This document shows, piece after piece, positions 46,650 through 58,753 of a stretch of 64,000 bases of DNA (position 1 is the first letter of the stretch; each line of letters starts with the position of its first letter). Made by a program: the position numbers and the translations under genes. Origin of the DNA: Ampelocalamus luodianensis (taxonomy: Eukaryota > Streptophyta > Magnoliopsida > Poales > Poaceae); contig CM070629.1 of the NCBI GenBank assembly GCA_036346255.1, forward strand, positions 8,561,001-8,625,000, written 5' to 3'. Under the pieces are notes generated by a model, which saw nothing but the letters and a program-made list of their open reading frames with translations, searched no databases and was not told the origin of the DNA.

Positions 46650-49416
46650 TGTGAAGCCCCTTTTTGCCCCCCCCTTCCCGGGTCAACCCTCGCCGGGGCC
46701 CCCCTCCGTTCTCCTCCCGTCAACGCCCGCGGACTTCTACCGAACCTCCTCGCTCGCGTGCGCTGCGACTTCGCCGCGCACACGCCACCTCTCCGGCGCC
46801 CTAGGCCTGTCGCCTCCCCGCGCACGCCCGAGCGTCATCATCACCATCGCCGCACGCCGTCCTCCTCCACGCCCGCCGGACCCCCCCTTCCCCCGAGCTC
46901 ATCCGCCGGCTTTAAAAGGCCCTCCCCTTCGGCCCCGACCCCCCACCTCGCCTCCCCACCTCACCCTCCCCCACCCCCGAGCAAGAAGAAGAGAGGAGCC
47001 GAGAGCCTACCTCCTCGTTGCCGCCGCCGTCGTCGTCGTCGTCACCGGTGCCGCCGTCGCCGCCGCACGTGGCGCCACCGCCCGCGCCGCCGCCTCCTCT
47101 CCTCCACCTCCGGCCGCCGCCTCCTCTCCCGTCCGCCGCGCTGCGTGGAGCCCGGTCGCGCGCCACCTCCTCTTCCCCCTCCGCCGCCGCTTCTTCCCCC
47201 GCGTCGCGCCGCCGCCCCGTTCTACCTCTCCGCGCGCGCCTCTCCCTTTTAGGGCGACGCCGCCGTGGGCCTCGCCCCGCGCCATGGGCCGCGCCCGCCC
47301 GCGCGCGCGTGCGCGTTTCAGCCGCGCCGTGGGCTAGGCCGGAAGTGGTTGCGGGCCGGTTTCGTTTTTGTTTTTATTTGATTTTCTATTTCCTTTTCTT
47401 TTTTAATTTAAAAGTGAGGCTTCTAAAATTATTATCTCCCTCATCTTAGCTCCAAAAATTATGAAATAAATTTCTAAAAATTTCTAAAATCAAGATCTTG
47501 CTAATGGCATAGGTCTTGTTCAATTTGGAGTTCATTTGTGTATTCTTGTGTATTTAATTGCTCTCGTTGCTTGTCGTTTATTTTGCCTGCACTCTCTTGC
47601 GTAGATTTCGGAGACGCTGAGACCTCCACGTCGATCAAGGACAAGACTACTCGGACTCTCTCCCTACAACCAAGGCGAGTCAATGCTTTGATCATATTGA
47701 GCCTACATTTTTATGCAAATTATATTCTTTTAAAATAGCAAATTGCATGCTTTAATTCTTTAATCAAATGTATGTTAAAGCTTAAGGTAGTTAATACCCA
47801 TTTGTTGAATAATTAATTACTATGCCATCCTTGACAACTTGAATCCCTTAACCATTGTCACCCTAGTAATTATATGGTAATACTAGCTATAGGTTGTACT
47901 TAAGCGACATGCTAGACTTGCTTAAGCACCGGACATTAACGTGTCCTAATCATCATCTTTTCAAACATAAAATGATTTGGGCGGTCATTGCGGGTAAATG
48001 ACCGAGATGGTTGAATTGTTGTGTTTTTTTTTACATCTCAAAACCCTAAATCGCTAATACCCGTGCCGACGGATGGTAAGATGGTGGGTGCGGATGTAGC
48101 ACGAGAATGGTGGGAATGTGGTTGAGCCGTCCAGACAACCCTAAGGACTTAATCTTGTCACGACCTCCTGTGTATAACAAGTACAACCACAAGTCTGCAA
48201 CAAACTGCGACGTGGCTTAGTACATTTATCAAATCCCGAAAATCATCTCACTGGAGGGTTAAAGGAGGCACAAGCTCTGGGTATGTCGGGCTTGGATGGG
48301 ACACCGAGTCAAGGGTGAAGTTCGCCAGTCGCTGAGGTGTAGCCACGCTACGCCAGTCGCTGAGGTGGACATCCCGCGCAACGTATGGGCATAACCCCAT
48401 ATGGGTGAGACGAGGGAAGGGACGAGATATTTAGAAAGGTTATTGTGACAACCTCTCGACTACACGACTACGGAATCGTGTAGGGCAACGAGTTAATTGT
48501 CTCTTGTGGGTAAAGTGTACAACCTCTGCAGAGTTACAAACTGTTTAAACAGCCGTGCCTACGGTCAAAGGCGGACATGGGAACTTAACTTGAGTTAGTT
48601 CTATTTAAAAATTTCCTTTGTGGGTGGTATGAAAATTGTATGGGCTCACCTAGCCCGAGTTTGGTTATTCCCGGTCTTTGTACCCGTGTCGTTTAGTGGT
48701 GGATGTAACCACAATCAAAACAAGCATGAAGGTGGAGGTAACCTCTGCTAATATAAATATTGCACAATTTCTCTTTATCTAAAAATGAAATTGTCAAAAA
48801 TGCTAAGCGCTAGGAATTTGTACTTATGATATTTAAAAGTATTGCTTTCGCAAATAAAAGAACCGAGCCATCCTTGTAAGCCTTGCATGTATATCATTGC
48901 ATTGTGTATTGGCTCGCGAGCACGGTAGTTGTGCTCATCCTCGCTCTCCCCCAAACCCTTCAGATGACGCTGATGGAGGAGACTATGCGTACTACGAGGA
49001 ACCAGAAGTTGATGGACAAGGAAACGATGAAGAGTAGTCTAGGATCTGTAGTCTAGGCCTCGGCGCAGTCTAAGTTGACTCGTTGGTACTTGCGTACAAC
49101 CGATATTATCCGGGTCCTTGGGTAATATCAGTCGTACACAGGTTGCCCCAGTCGCTTGCCTGTGAAGAGATGAGCTCTACCCTTTTGCTTCCGCTATCGC
49201 ATTCGGTGTTCTGTATTGTAATCAATTTGGCCTGATCGGCCCCTGTTGTAAAACTCGACCCGACGTGGTCTATGTCACTCTGTTGATTGTAATATTGATA
49301 CTTTAGTTCACGCCATGTATGAATGATTCAGCAATGCCTGTGAGTGCTATCTACTGATCCAGGGAATAGCACGACGTTTTCACAGAGGATTCGGATTAGA
49401 AAATCCGGGTCCGACA
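46650..49416 (+). repeat. 5' LTR
   Basis: 2767 bp. Contains CTTTAAAA (about 46,911) as a promoter candidate and a GC-rich R/U5-like stretch with spurious ORFs (46,599-47,449). A 17-bp CGCCAGTCGCTGAGGTG repeat near 48,330-48,365 is also present in the 3' LTR. Confidence 0.92.
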
Positions 49417-49420
49417 GAGC

Positions 49421-49432
49421 TGGTATCAGAGC
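49421..49432 (+). other. primer-binding site (initiator Met tRNA)
   Basis: TGGTATCAGAGC starts 5 bp inside the 5' LTR end and is complementary to the 3' end of plant initiator methionine tRNA. It is the (-) strand priming site of reverse transcription. Confidence 0.9.
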
Positions 49433-49607
49433 ATACGACTGTAGAGTCTTAGTTAGATTGGTCGTTGCCTTAAGGACTTGGATCTTATTTTCGAAAACTA
49501 AGAAAAAGCTTTGTTAAAAATATAGAGTATTTATTGCTTCTACTCTTCACTCCTAGTTCTGTACTTATCTTTATTTCACTTGAGTTTTACCCTGTGCTGA
49601 CCTCCTC

Positions 49608-50567
49608 TTGTTTTCAAAATTTGTAGATGGCTACCCGTCGCCGGATGGCCGTGGGACCTCCTCGCTCACGGAGAGAACGAGGAGGCTTCATGACATACTT
49701 CGCCAGCTGATGCTGTACCTTGGTTTTCCCCGTCAGCCTACGTTCCGTGGTAGGATGACGAGGATCGAGACCCGCGAGTCCTGGACGATGGAGGTGTACC
49801 TCTCCGCCAGGGTTGGCGAGTTCACTTCCTTCCTCTTCAGGGCCGAGGCACCCCGGCGTAGCCGTCACGATGCCATTCAGGACGCCGCACGCGTCGCTTC
49901 TACCCGCCTGTGTTGGAAGTACGAGGATCTCTTGCTGAGGTCACCCTTCTGCTTCTACCCGTACCTCCCAGATGAGGAGCGTGTCCCAGCAATTTTCGAC
50001 ACCAGAGACGACGACCCTCGCTTGACGCAGCAGGTCCAGCTTACGCAGGCGATGATAGCCACCATCACCGCTGCCATGGATGAGATCAGGCAGCTGCGGA
50101 CACTCCTCACCGGCAGCTATGCCCACTCCGACACCCTTCGGAGCAACATGGTCAGGAGTGATGAAGCTCACTCCATCTGCGATGCAGAGAGAGGATGTTG
50201 CGATGCAGAGAGGGACGCCGCTCTTGCAGAGTTGGCGCGCCTCAGAGCCGCCGCTACGGTCCCTGCCCCAGCCCCGGTTGCACCTATCGTCGCCCCCGTC
50301 CTCCCAGTGCCGAGCCGACGTTCCCGCCTGAGGACCCGTCTCGACTCACGGCGACGCAGCAGTGCGCCGCCGCCCGTCCGGCCGTCGCTAGAGAGTCCAC
50401 CGTGGACGCAGCCCGATCCACCGCCGGGTTTGACGAGTCGATCGTGGACGCCACCTCGGCCGTTCACGTTCTCGCTCCCGTTCGCGAGCTTGATCGAGCC
50501 GTTCGCTCGCTCCCGCAATCGTATCGCTTTGTGGTCGGTCCCTGTAGAGCATTGCCGATTAGTTTAG
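49608..50567 (+). CDS. extra ORF upstream of gag in the gypsy element
   Basis: An open frame of 319 codons lies between the primer-binding site and gag. It starts with LHDILRQLMLYLGFPRQPTF and a SWTMEVYLSARVGEF segment. In the middle is a helical region with heptad-like leucines (about residues 140-220), and the tail is Pro/Arg-rich. I recall similar N-terminal segments encoded ahead of gag in other grass gypsy elements, but the function is unknown. The ATG at 49,628 lies in another frame that closes quickly, so the true start may be affected by an indel. The Arg/Pro-rich tail after about residue 235 could be frame-shifted sequence. Confidence 0.5.
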   Translation: MFSKFVDGYPSPDGRGTSSLTERTRRLHDILRQLMLYLGFPRQPTFRGRMTRIETRESWTMEVYLSARVGEFTSFLFRAEAPRRSRHDAIQDAARVASTRLCWKYEDLLLRSPFCFYPYLPDEERVPAIFDTRDDDPRLTQQVQLTQAMIATITAAMDEIRQLRTLLTGSYAHSDTLRSNMVRSDEAHSICDAERGCCDAERDAALAELARLRAAATVPAPAPVAPIVAPVLPVPSRRSRLRTRLDSRRRSSAPPPVRPSLESPPWTQPDPPPGLTSRSWTPPRPFTFSLPFASLIEPFARSRNRIALWSVPVEHCRLV

Positions 50568-50849
50568 GTTAGCTAGCAGTGCTTGCTGAGCAGTCTTTTG
50601 GGTTGCAAGCACTTTTGTTTCTTTTGTAGACGATGTGTTTGTATTCTGTGTCATGACTTAGCTTAGTGTATAAGCTTTGTTCGAGAGTCATGTAACACTT
50701 AACCCCCTTACTATAGTATAGCCGCTCTAGGCTTTGTATTGTACTTGCTTCGTTCTTTTTGTTGGCTTTGTTCTTGTCTGTGTGTGCCTTAGAGGGCTAG
50801 TGAACCCTCATATACTCCCTCTAGTTCTAAGCTTCAGAGTTTCTTCAGG

Positions 50850-52131
50850 ATGCCGCCAAGAAGAGCTGCCGCCCCGGTCCGTGGAGCCTTCGCCGCAGGC
50901 CGAGGAAGAGGCCGTGGCCGTGGTCGTGGCCAAGGCCGAGGACAGGAACTGCCTCCTCCACCACCAGCAAACCCGACAATGACTCAAGTCATGTTTCAGC
51001 AGACTCAGATTCTTCAGCGCACTAAACAATCGCAGATCGACCACCACGCAACTCCAAGCCGGCGATTTTCTCAGACCACCCTCACCTTTGCTGCGCCAAT
51101 GAACCGCTAGAAGTCAAGACGCTCGGGGACACCGAGAAGAAACTCCGCCTTGCCCGCCGCTCAAATGAAGACAAGGTGGATTTCGCCACCCATCACCGAA
51201 AAGCGCGCCACGCTGGTGGGAGAATTACCTCGCCGCCCGAGGTGATGAGAATCTAGAGGAAGAAGAAGCAGGAATAGCGGAAGTCGTAGCGTCTACGATT
51301 GGAGCCCCACAAGATCCCGCTACCTCTGCCGCCGCAATAGAAGAAGTTGCGGAAATACAACAAGCTGAAGTTGAACCCGCATGGCAGCCGATTCTCTGGG
51401 AAGAATTCAAAGCCGCTTTGGGGCCAACCGTGCACCGAACAATGAGATTGAAGAAGAATGAATTCAGAGCTCTCAAGCAGGGTCAGATGTCAGTAAATGA
51501 GTATCTAACCAAATTTAACCAGCTTGCTCGCTACGCCCCCAATGATGTAGCGGATGAAGAAGAGAAAATCGACCGCTTTGTTGAAGGAATGCGTGAGGAC
51601 ATGAGAGGACAGCTTATCCTCCATGATTACTCTAGCTTCCAGCAGTTAGTTAATAAAGCCCTCATTTGTGAAAATGAGAAGAAGATCATGGAGATTAGCC
51701 GCAAAAGGAAGATGTCATTTCAGAGGCCACAAGGTAGCTTTCCCCAGAAGCCTACATTCCAAGGCAGCTCATCTTTCAGATCGTCTGCAGCCTCCTCTCA
51801 GAAAACTCAAGTTTCCACCCCGCGTCCCCAAGGAAGTGGATTCGGTGCTCTCCGCCCGCCGCAACCAAAGCAGCATCAATCCAAAGAAGAAACCTCCATC
51901 GCTTCGCTTGTGGAGAAAAAGGACACTTCGCCAATCGTTGTCCTACCCGTCGAATGCTCCAAAAAGACTCAACACAGAGTAACGCCGGTTCAAGGCGGGA
52001 CCCACCCAAGCAAGAGTCACCGGACTTCGCAGCATCGAGGTCTACACCAACGCAAAGCCATGGCGTGTGAACCACGCCACGGTAGGAAGCTCAAGGTGCC
52101 TCAGAGTACTAATGGGTACGTTCCTCGTTAA
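50850..52131 (+). pseudogene. gag of the gypsy element, frameshifted
   Basis: Begins MPPRRAAAPVRG with an Arg/Gly-rich N terminus (GRGRGRGRGRGQ), then breaks around 50,995-51,400. From 51,418 the capsid-like retrotransposon gag domain is open (RLKKNEFRALKQGQMSVNEY, FVEGMREDMRGQL). A zinc knuckle (ACGEKGHFANRC) is recognisable at about 51,905-51,945 in a shifted frame, with its first Cys damaged. The protein would package element RNA. Confidence 0.75.
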
Positions 52132-55100
52132 TTCAGATGCACTGCACAAGTTTTGTTTGATTCTGAGCTTCGCACTCTTTTATTTCAAGAAAGTTTGTCA
52201 AAGGCTTAAGTTGCCAACCTATAAGTTAAAGAAACCCGTGGTACTTAGCTCACCCGGGGACCCTTTGTGCTACCTCACCGGTCCCTGTAGAAATTGCTAT
52301 GGAACATTCAGATTCCTAGCAAACCTTCCGTGCTGGAATCTCAAACGCTGGATATCATCCTAGGGATGGATTGGTTGGCCAAATATCGTGATTGATAGAT
52401 TGTGCCAATGTAAAAGTAGTGCTCACCAAGAACCCAGAGACCACAATAAGAGTTAGTGTGGATCGTTCCCCTCCTTTGAGTAGAACAATCCACCACCTTG
52501 GAAAGTTGTCCCTAGAGACAACGCCTGTAGTTCAAGCTTACCCCGATGTCTTCCCAGAAGAATTACTGTGCATGCCACGCACAGAGATGTTGAGTTTGTC
52601 ATCAACTTGAAGCCAGGGACAGCCCCAATTGCTAAGAGACCATACAGAATGGCCGCTGACGAACTTGAAGAACTTAAGACACAAATTGAAGACTTGCAAG
52701 ACAAAGGTTTCGTTAGACCTAGTTCTTCTCCCTGGGGTTCGCCAGTTCTCTTTGTGAAGAAGAAAGATGGCACCGCCAGATTGTGTGTGGACTACAGAGC
52801 ACTCAATGATGTGACCATCAAGAACAAGTATCCCTTACCTCGCATTGATGACCTGTTCGATCAGTTGACAGGAGCATCAGTTTTCTCCAAGATAGACACG
52901 AGGTCGATACCATCAGCTTAAGATCAGGAATGAGGATATTCCTAAGACGGCTTTTACCACCCGGTATGGCCTATACGAGTTCACTGTCATGCCGTTTGGC
53001 TTGACCAATGCGCCAGCCTACTTCATGAACCTCATGAATAAAGTATTCATGGAATACTTAGACAAGTTTGTTGTCGTGTTCATAGACGACATCTTGATCT
53101 ACTCAAAGACCGATGAAGAACATGCCGAATACTTGCAATTGGTCTTAGAAAAGCTTAAAGAGAATCATCTTTATGCCAAGTACAGTAAATGTGAATTTTG
53201 GCTTCGTGAAATCAGTTTCCTCGGACACATTGTATCCGCTGGAGGAATTGCAGTTGATCCATCCAAAGTAGCAGCTGTAATGGAATGGAAACAACCCACA
53301 TCGGTAACGGAAGTGCGTAGTTTTCTCGGTTTGGCCGGGTACTACAGACGCTTCATTGAAGGATTCTCCAAGCTTTCCAAACCGATGACCCATCTGCTTA
53401 AAAAGGAAAAGAAGTATGATTGGACCGAAGCTTGTGAAAAGAGTTTCCAAGAATTGAAGAAGAAGTTAACTTCTGCACCAGTATTGATCCTGCCGACATA
53501 CATCAAGACTTCGAAGTCTATTGTGATGCATCGCGCCAAGGTCTTGGTTGTGTGCTCATGCAAGGAGGAAAAGTTGTAGCTTATGCTTCAAGACAACTCC
53601 GTCCTCACGAAGACAATTATCCAACCCATGATTTGGAGTTAGCAGCAGTAGTGCACGCCCTAAAAATTTGGCGACACTATTTGATTGGAAATCACTGTAA
53701 TATCTACACGGACCACAAGAGTCTCAAATACATTTTCACCCAATCAGACCTCAACCTCCGGCAAAGAAGATGGTTAGAGTTAATAAAGGATTACAACTTG
53801 GATGTCCATTATCATCCTGGAAAGGCTAATGTAGTTGCCGATGCATTAAGCCGTAAATCCTACCGCAGTAATGTCACGATTCAAGAACACCAACCTTGAG
53901 CTCTGCAAGGAATTTGAAGCCCTCAACCTTGAGTTAATAGAGCAAGGCACACTAGCCATCAGAGAGGCCCATCCCACTCTAGAAGAGCGGATCAAGGCCG
54001 CTCAAGAAGGACATCCTCGAGTCCAGATTCAAGCATCTCATGGCAAAAGGAAAGGCCCCTAAGATGTCAGAAGATCAGAAGGGAATCCTATGGTATGGGA
54101 AACGTCTCTTTGTTCCCCACCGAAGGAACTCAAAGATCCGATTCTAAAGGAAGCTCACGATTCTGCTTACACCGCACACCAGCAAGACACCAAGATGTAC
54201 CAAGACATGAAGATTTTGTATTGGTGGCCACGAATGAAAAGAGATATCGCGAGTATGTAGCTTGTTGTGATGTATGTCACGAATCAAGGCTGAACATCAA
54301 AGACCACCGGATTACTACAACCCTTACAGATCCTCGGTGGAAATGGGAAGAAATCGGAATGGATTTCATTACCGGTCTACCTCGAACTAAGTCCGGATGT
54401 GACTCAGTATGGGTTATAGTTGACAGATTGACTAAAGTCGCCCACTTCATCCCTGTGAAGACAACCTACAAAGGAGACAAGTTAGCCGAGCTGTACATGG
54501 CTCGTATCGTGTGTTTGCATGGAGTACCCAAGAGAATAGTCTCCGATCGAGGTTCTCAATTTACCTCGCATTTCTGGGCTAGTTTGCATGATGCCCTTGG
54601 AACACACCTTACCTTCAGCACAGCCTATCATCCGCAGACCGATGGTCAGACGGAAAGAACAAATCAAATCCTAGAAGACATGCTTCGAGCTTGTGCTTTG
54701 GAGTTTACCGTAGACTGGGAAAAATGTCTACCGTATGCCGAGTTTGCATACAATAATAGTTACCAGTCAAGTCTGAAAATGTCCCCGTTTGAAGCACTCT
54801 ATGGAAGAAAATGCAGAACTCCTCTGCATTGGTCAGAATCAGGTGAGGGATATGTCTTCGGACCGGATACTCTCAAGCAAGCTGAAGAGAAAGTTCGACT
54901 AATCAGAGATCGCCTTCAAGCCGCTCAGTCTAGACAGAAGAGTTATGCTGACAACCGTCGAAGAGACTTAACCTTCGGGTTGGAGATGCTTTGTGTATCT
55001 CAAGGTATCGCCACTTCGTGGAACCCAAGATTCAAAGTTAAAGGCAAGCTCGCACCAAGATACATAGGCCCGTTCGATCACCGCTAAGCGTGGAGAAGTT

Positions 55101-55421
55101 GCCTATCGCCTAGAGCTACCGAAAGTTTGTCGACGCCCACAACGTGTTCCATGTCTCTCAACTAAAGAAATGTCTCGAGTACCAAGAGCGACTCTGCCGG
55201 GCCATCGCGCTTGATAAGGATTTGACTTATCCGAGCGCCCGATCCAGATCCTCGATGTCGTCGAGAAGCGGACAAGACGTCAAGTCATCCGCCTTTGCAA
55301 GGTTCAGTGGAGCCATCACTCAGCCAAAGAAGCCACCTGGGAGCGAGAAGATCAACTTAAGCTGGATTTTCCGTCCCTGTTCTCGGGGCAGCTCGAATCT
55401 CGGGGTCGAGATTCCGTTTAA
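52132..55421 (+). pseudogene. pol of the gypsy element (PR-RT-RNase H-integrase-chromodomain-like), frameshifted
   Basis: Order seen: aspartic protease remnant (52,140-52,390; ILGMDWL near 52,355); reverse transcriptase (52,568-53,200; LCVDYRALN, catalytic FIDDIL at about 53,080); RNase H (53,480-53,860; YTDHKSLKY, ADALSRK); integrase (54,060-54,960; WEEIGMDFITGLP, VSDRGSQF, HPQTDGQTERTNQI holding the D-D-E triad); and a chromodomain-like tail (KVQWSHHSAKEATWERED) ending with TAA at 55,419-55,421. At least six frame breaks separate these blocks. For example, the SGYHQ motif near 52,910 is damaged at a CAG, and RNase H near 53,510 at a T run. All catalytic landmarks survive, suggesting recent insertion or sequence error rather than long decay. 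Confidence 0.88.
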
Positions 55422-55434
55422 GGTGGGTAGGATT
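55422..55434 (+). other. polypurine tract region
   Basis: GGTGGGTAGG lies immediately upstream of the 3' LTR, where (+) strand synthesis would be primed. It follows the pol stop codon directly. Confidence 0.6.
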
Positions 55435-58163
55435 TGTGAAGCCCCTTTTTGCCCCCCCCTTCCCGGGTCAACCCTCGCCGGGGCCCCCTCCGTTCTCCTC
55501 CCACAACGCCGCGGACCCCTACCGAACCTCCTCGCTCGCGTGCGCTGCGACTTCGCCGCGCACACGCCACCTCTCCGGCGCCCTAGGCCTGTCGCCTCCC
55601 CGCGCACGCCCGAGCGTCATCATCACCATCGCCGCACGCCGTCCTCCTCCACGCCCGCCGGACCCTTCCCCGAGCTCATCCGCGGCTTTAAAAGGCCCTC
55701 CTTCGCCCCGACCCCACCTCGCCTCCCACCTCACCCTCCCCACCCCGAGCAAGAAGAAGAGAGGAGCCGAGCCTACCTCCTCGTTGCCGCCGCCGCCGTC
55801 GTCGTCGTGCCGGTGCCGCCGCCGCCGCCGCCGCGTGGCGCCGCCGCCGCCCGCCGCCTCCTCTCCTCCACCTCCGGCCGCCTCCTCTTCCCCCCGCCGC
55901 CGCCGCCGTGGAGCCCAGTCGCGCGCGCCACCTCCTCTTCCCCCTCCGGCCGCGCCTTCTTCCCCGCGCCGCGCGCGCCCGTTCTACCCTCTCGCGCGCC
56001 TCGCCGCTTTTTAGGGCGACGCGCCGTGGGCCTCGCCAGCGCCATGGGCGCGCCCACACAGCAGCGCTGCTTTCAGCCGCGCTGGGCTAGGCCGGAAGTG
56101 GTTGCGGGCCGGTTTCGTTTTTGTTTTTATTTGATTTTCTATTTCCTTTTCTTTTTTAATTTAAAAGTGAGGCTTCTAAAATTATTATCTCCCTCATCTT
56201 AGCTCCAAAAATTATGAAATAAATTTCTAAAAATTTCTAAAATCAAGATCTTGCTAATGGCATAGGTCTTGTTCAATTTGGAGTTCATTTGTGTATTCTT
56301 GTGTATTTAATTGCTCTCGTTGCTTGTCGTTTATTTTTGCTTACACTTCGCGCGTGAGATTTCGGAGACGCCGGAGACCTCCACGTCGATCAAGGACAAG
56401 ACTACTCGGACTCTCTCCCCTACAACCAAGGCGAGTCAATACTTTGATCATATTGAGCCTACATTTTTATGCAAATTATATTCTTTTAAAATAGCAAATT
56501 GCATGCTTTAATTCTTTAATCAAATGTATGTTAAAGCTTAAGGTAGTTAATACCCATTTGTTGAATAATTAATTACTATGCCATCCTTGACAACTTGAAT
56601 CCCTTAACCATTGTCACCCTAGTAATTATATGGTAATACTAGCTATAGGTTGTACTTAAGCGACATGCTAGACTTGCTTAAGTACCGGGACATTAACGTG
56701 TCCTAATCATCATCTTTTCAAACATAAAATGATTTGGGCAGTCATTGCGGGTAAATGACTGAGATGGTTGAATTGTTGTATTTTTTTTACATCTCAAAAA
56801 CCCTAAACTGCTAATACCCGTCTGGACGGATGGTAAGATGGTGGGTGCGGATGTAGCACGAGAATGGTGGGAATGTGGTTGAGCCGTCCAGACAACCCTA
56901 AGGACTTAATCTTGTCACGACCTCCTGTGTATAACAAGTACAACCACAAGTCTGCAACAAACTGCGACGTGGCTTAGTACATTTATCAAATCCTGAAAAT
57001 CATCTCACTGGAGGGTTAAAGGAGGCACAAGCTCTGGGTATGTCGGGCTTGGATGGGACACCGAGTCAAGGGTGAAGTTCGCCAGTCGCTGAGGTGTAGC
57101 CACGCTACGCCAGTCGCTGAGGTGGACATCCCGCGCAACGTATGGGCATAACCCCATATGGGTGAGACGAGGGAAGGGACGAGATATTTAGAAAGGTTAT
57201 TGTGACAACCTCTCGACTACACGACTACGGAATCGTGTAGGGCAACGAGTTAATTGTCTCTTGTGGGTAAAGTGTACAACCTCTGCAGAGTTACAAACTG
57301 TTTAAACAGCCGTGCCTACGGTCAAAGGCGGACATGGGAACTTAACTTGAGTTAGTTCTATTTAAAAATTTCCTTTGTGGGTGGTATGAAAATTGTGGCG
57401 GGCTCACCTAGCCCTGAGTTTGGTTATTCCTGGGTCTTTGTACCCAGTGTCGTTTAGTGGTGGATGTAACCACAATCAAAACAAGCATGAAGGTGGAGGT
57501 AACCTCTGCTAATATAAATATTGCACAATTTCTCTTTATCTAAAAATGAAATTGTCAAAAATGCTAAGCGCTAGGAATTTGTACTTATGATATTTAAAAG
57601 TATTGCTTTCGCAAATAAAAGAACCGAGCCATCCTTGTAAGCCTTGCATGTATATCATTGCATTGTGTATTGGCTCGCGAGCACGGTAGTTGTGCTCATC
57701 CTCGCTCTCCCAAACCCTTCGATGACGATGATGGAGGAGACTATGCGCACTACGAGGAACCGTGTTGATGGACAAGGAAACGATGAAGAGTAGTCTAGGA
57801 TCTGTAGTCTAGGCCTCTGCGATCTAAGTTGACTCGTTGGTACTTGCGCACAACCGATATTATCCGGTCCTTGGGTAATATCGATCGTACACGTTGCTCC
57901 CGCCGCTGTTCGTGAAGAGATGAGCTCTACCCTTTTGCTTCCGCTTATCGCATTCGGTGTTCGTTTGTAATCAATTTGGCCGATCGGCCCTCGTTGTAAA
58001 CTCGACCCGACGTGGTCCATGTCACTCTGTTGTTTGTAATATTGATACTTTAGTTCACGCCATGTATGAATGATTCAAGAATGCCCGTGAGTGCTATCTC
58101 TCGATCCGGGAATAGCGCGACGTTTTCCATGAAGGATTCGGATTAGAAAATCCGGGTCCGACA
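55435..58163 (+). repeat. 3' LTR
   Basis: 2729 bp, collinear with the 5' LTR. Differences are dominated by small deletions and rearranged CAG/CTG sites, concentrated in the GC-rich block (55,480-56,090) and the last 400 bp. Confidence 0.92.
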
Positions 58164-58753
58164 TTTATTTCGAAAAAGAGGCTAAATGAGGGAAAAAAAA
58201 CTTCTTTAATTTACCCGGCCGAGGGTCTTTTCATATCTTACCAAATTCATGAAGCGATTGACAAGTTCGTGGGCATGCGTAGCGTAGCACGCATCGTCTA
58301 CGACCGCTCGTCCACGGCAGCTAGACCAGCGTGTCGCATCACTGTTGCGATTTGTTCCTTTGTTCAGCTGCAGTTTACTACGGAGTTGAGTGATTCGGAC
58401 GTGAATACTGTGGTACATTACCCATTCACATATATACAATGTTATCCCTCAACCAAAAAAAATAAAGAGAGTAAATTGCACGAATAGTTCTAAACGATAA
58501 AAGTAGAAGACGTGCTCGCAGGCAGTTTAGTAGGAAAACCCCTAAAATTTCACAATATAACAACCCCTCCCGTTTCAGCATGCCATATATGCAGCATATG
58601 CGAGCAAGCGACGAACCTAGTGGTCAGAAACGGACGACGACTTCCATTGCCAATTGCCATGGTCGTCGTTGCCGTATCGGACTGTCATTAATTTACCCCC
58701 GGTCTACAAAAGCGGCGTCCTACCTTCCTCTTTCCACCACGTACTGACGTACA

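Larger units (their letters stand above)
46650..58163 (+). mobile_element. complete Ty3/gypsy retrotransposon (chromovirus-like, possibly Tekay/Del)
   Basis: 11.5-kb element with LTRs 46,650-49,416 and 55,435-58,163 (TGTGAAGCCCC...GGGTCCGACA), flanked by TTTAT duplications (46,645-46,649 and 58,164-58,168). The internal region runs primer-binding site, extra ORF, gag, protease, reverse transcriptase, RNase H, integrase, chromodomain-like tail, polypurine tract. RT before integrase is the gypsy order. Many frame breaks make it non-autonomous as read. The empty target site survives at about 40,692-40,697 (GCTCTTTTATTTCG) behind CRK copy A, confirming the boundaries to the base. The Tekay/Del assignment is inferred from the C-terminal tail. 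Confidence 0.93.

Noticed and set aside
46599..47449. Overlapping 143-228 codon ORFs in the 5' LTR
   Set aside because: They are GC-rich LTR frames, not conserved in frame with the 3' LTR (55,144-56,202).
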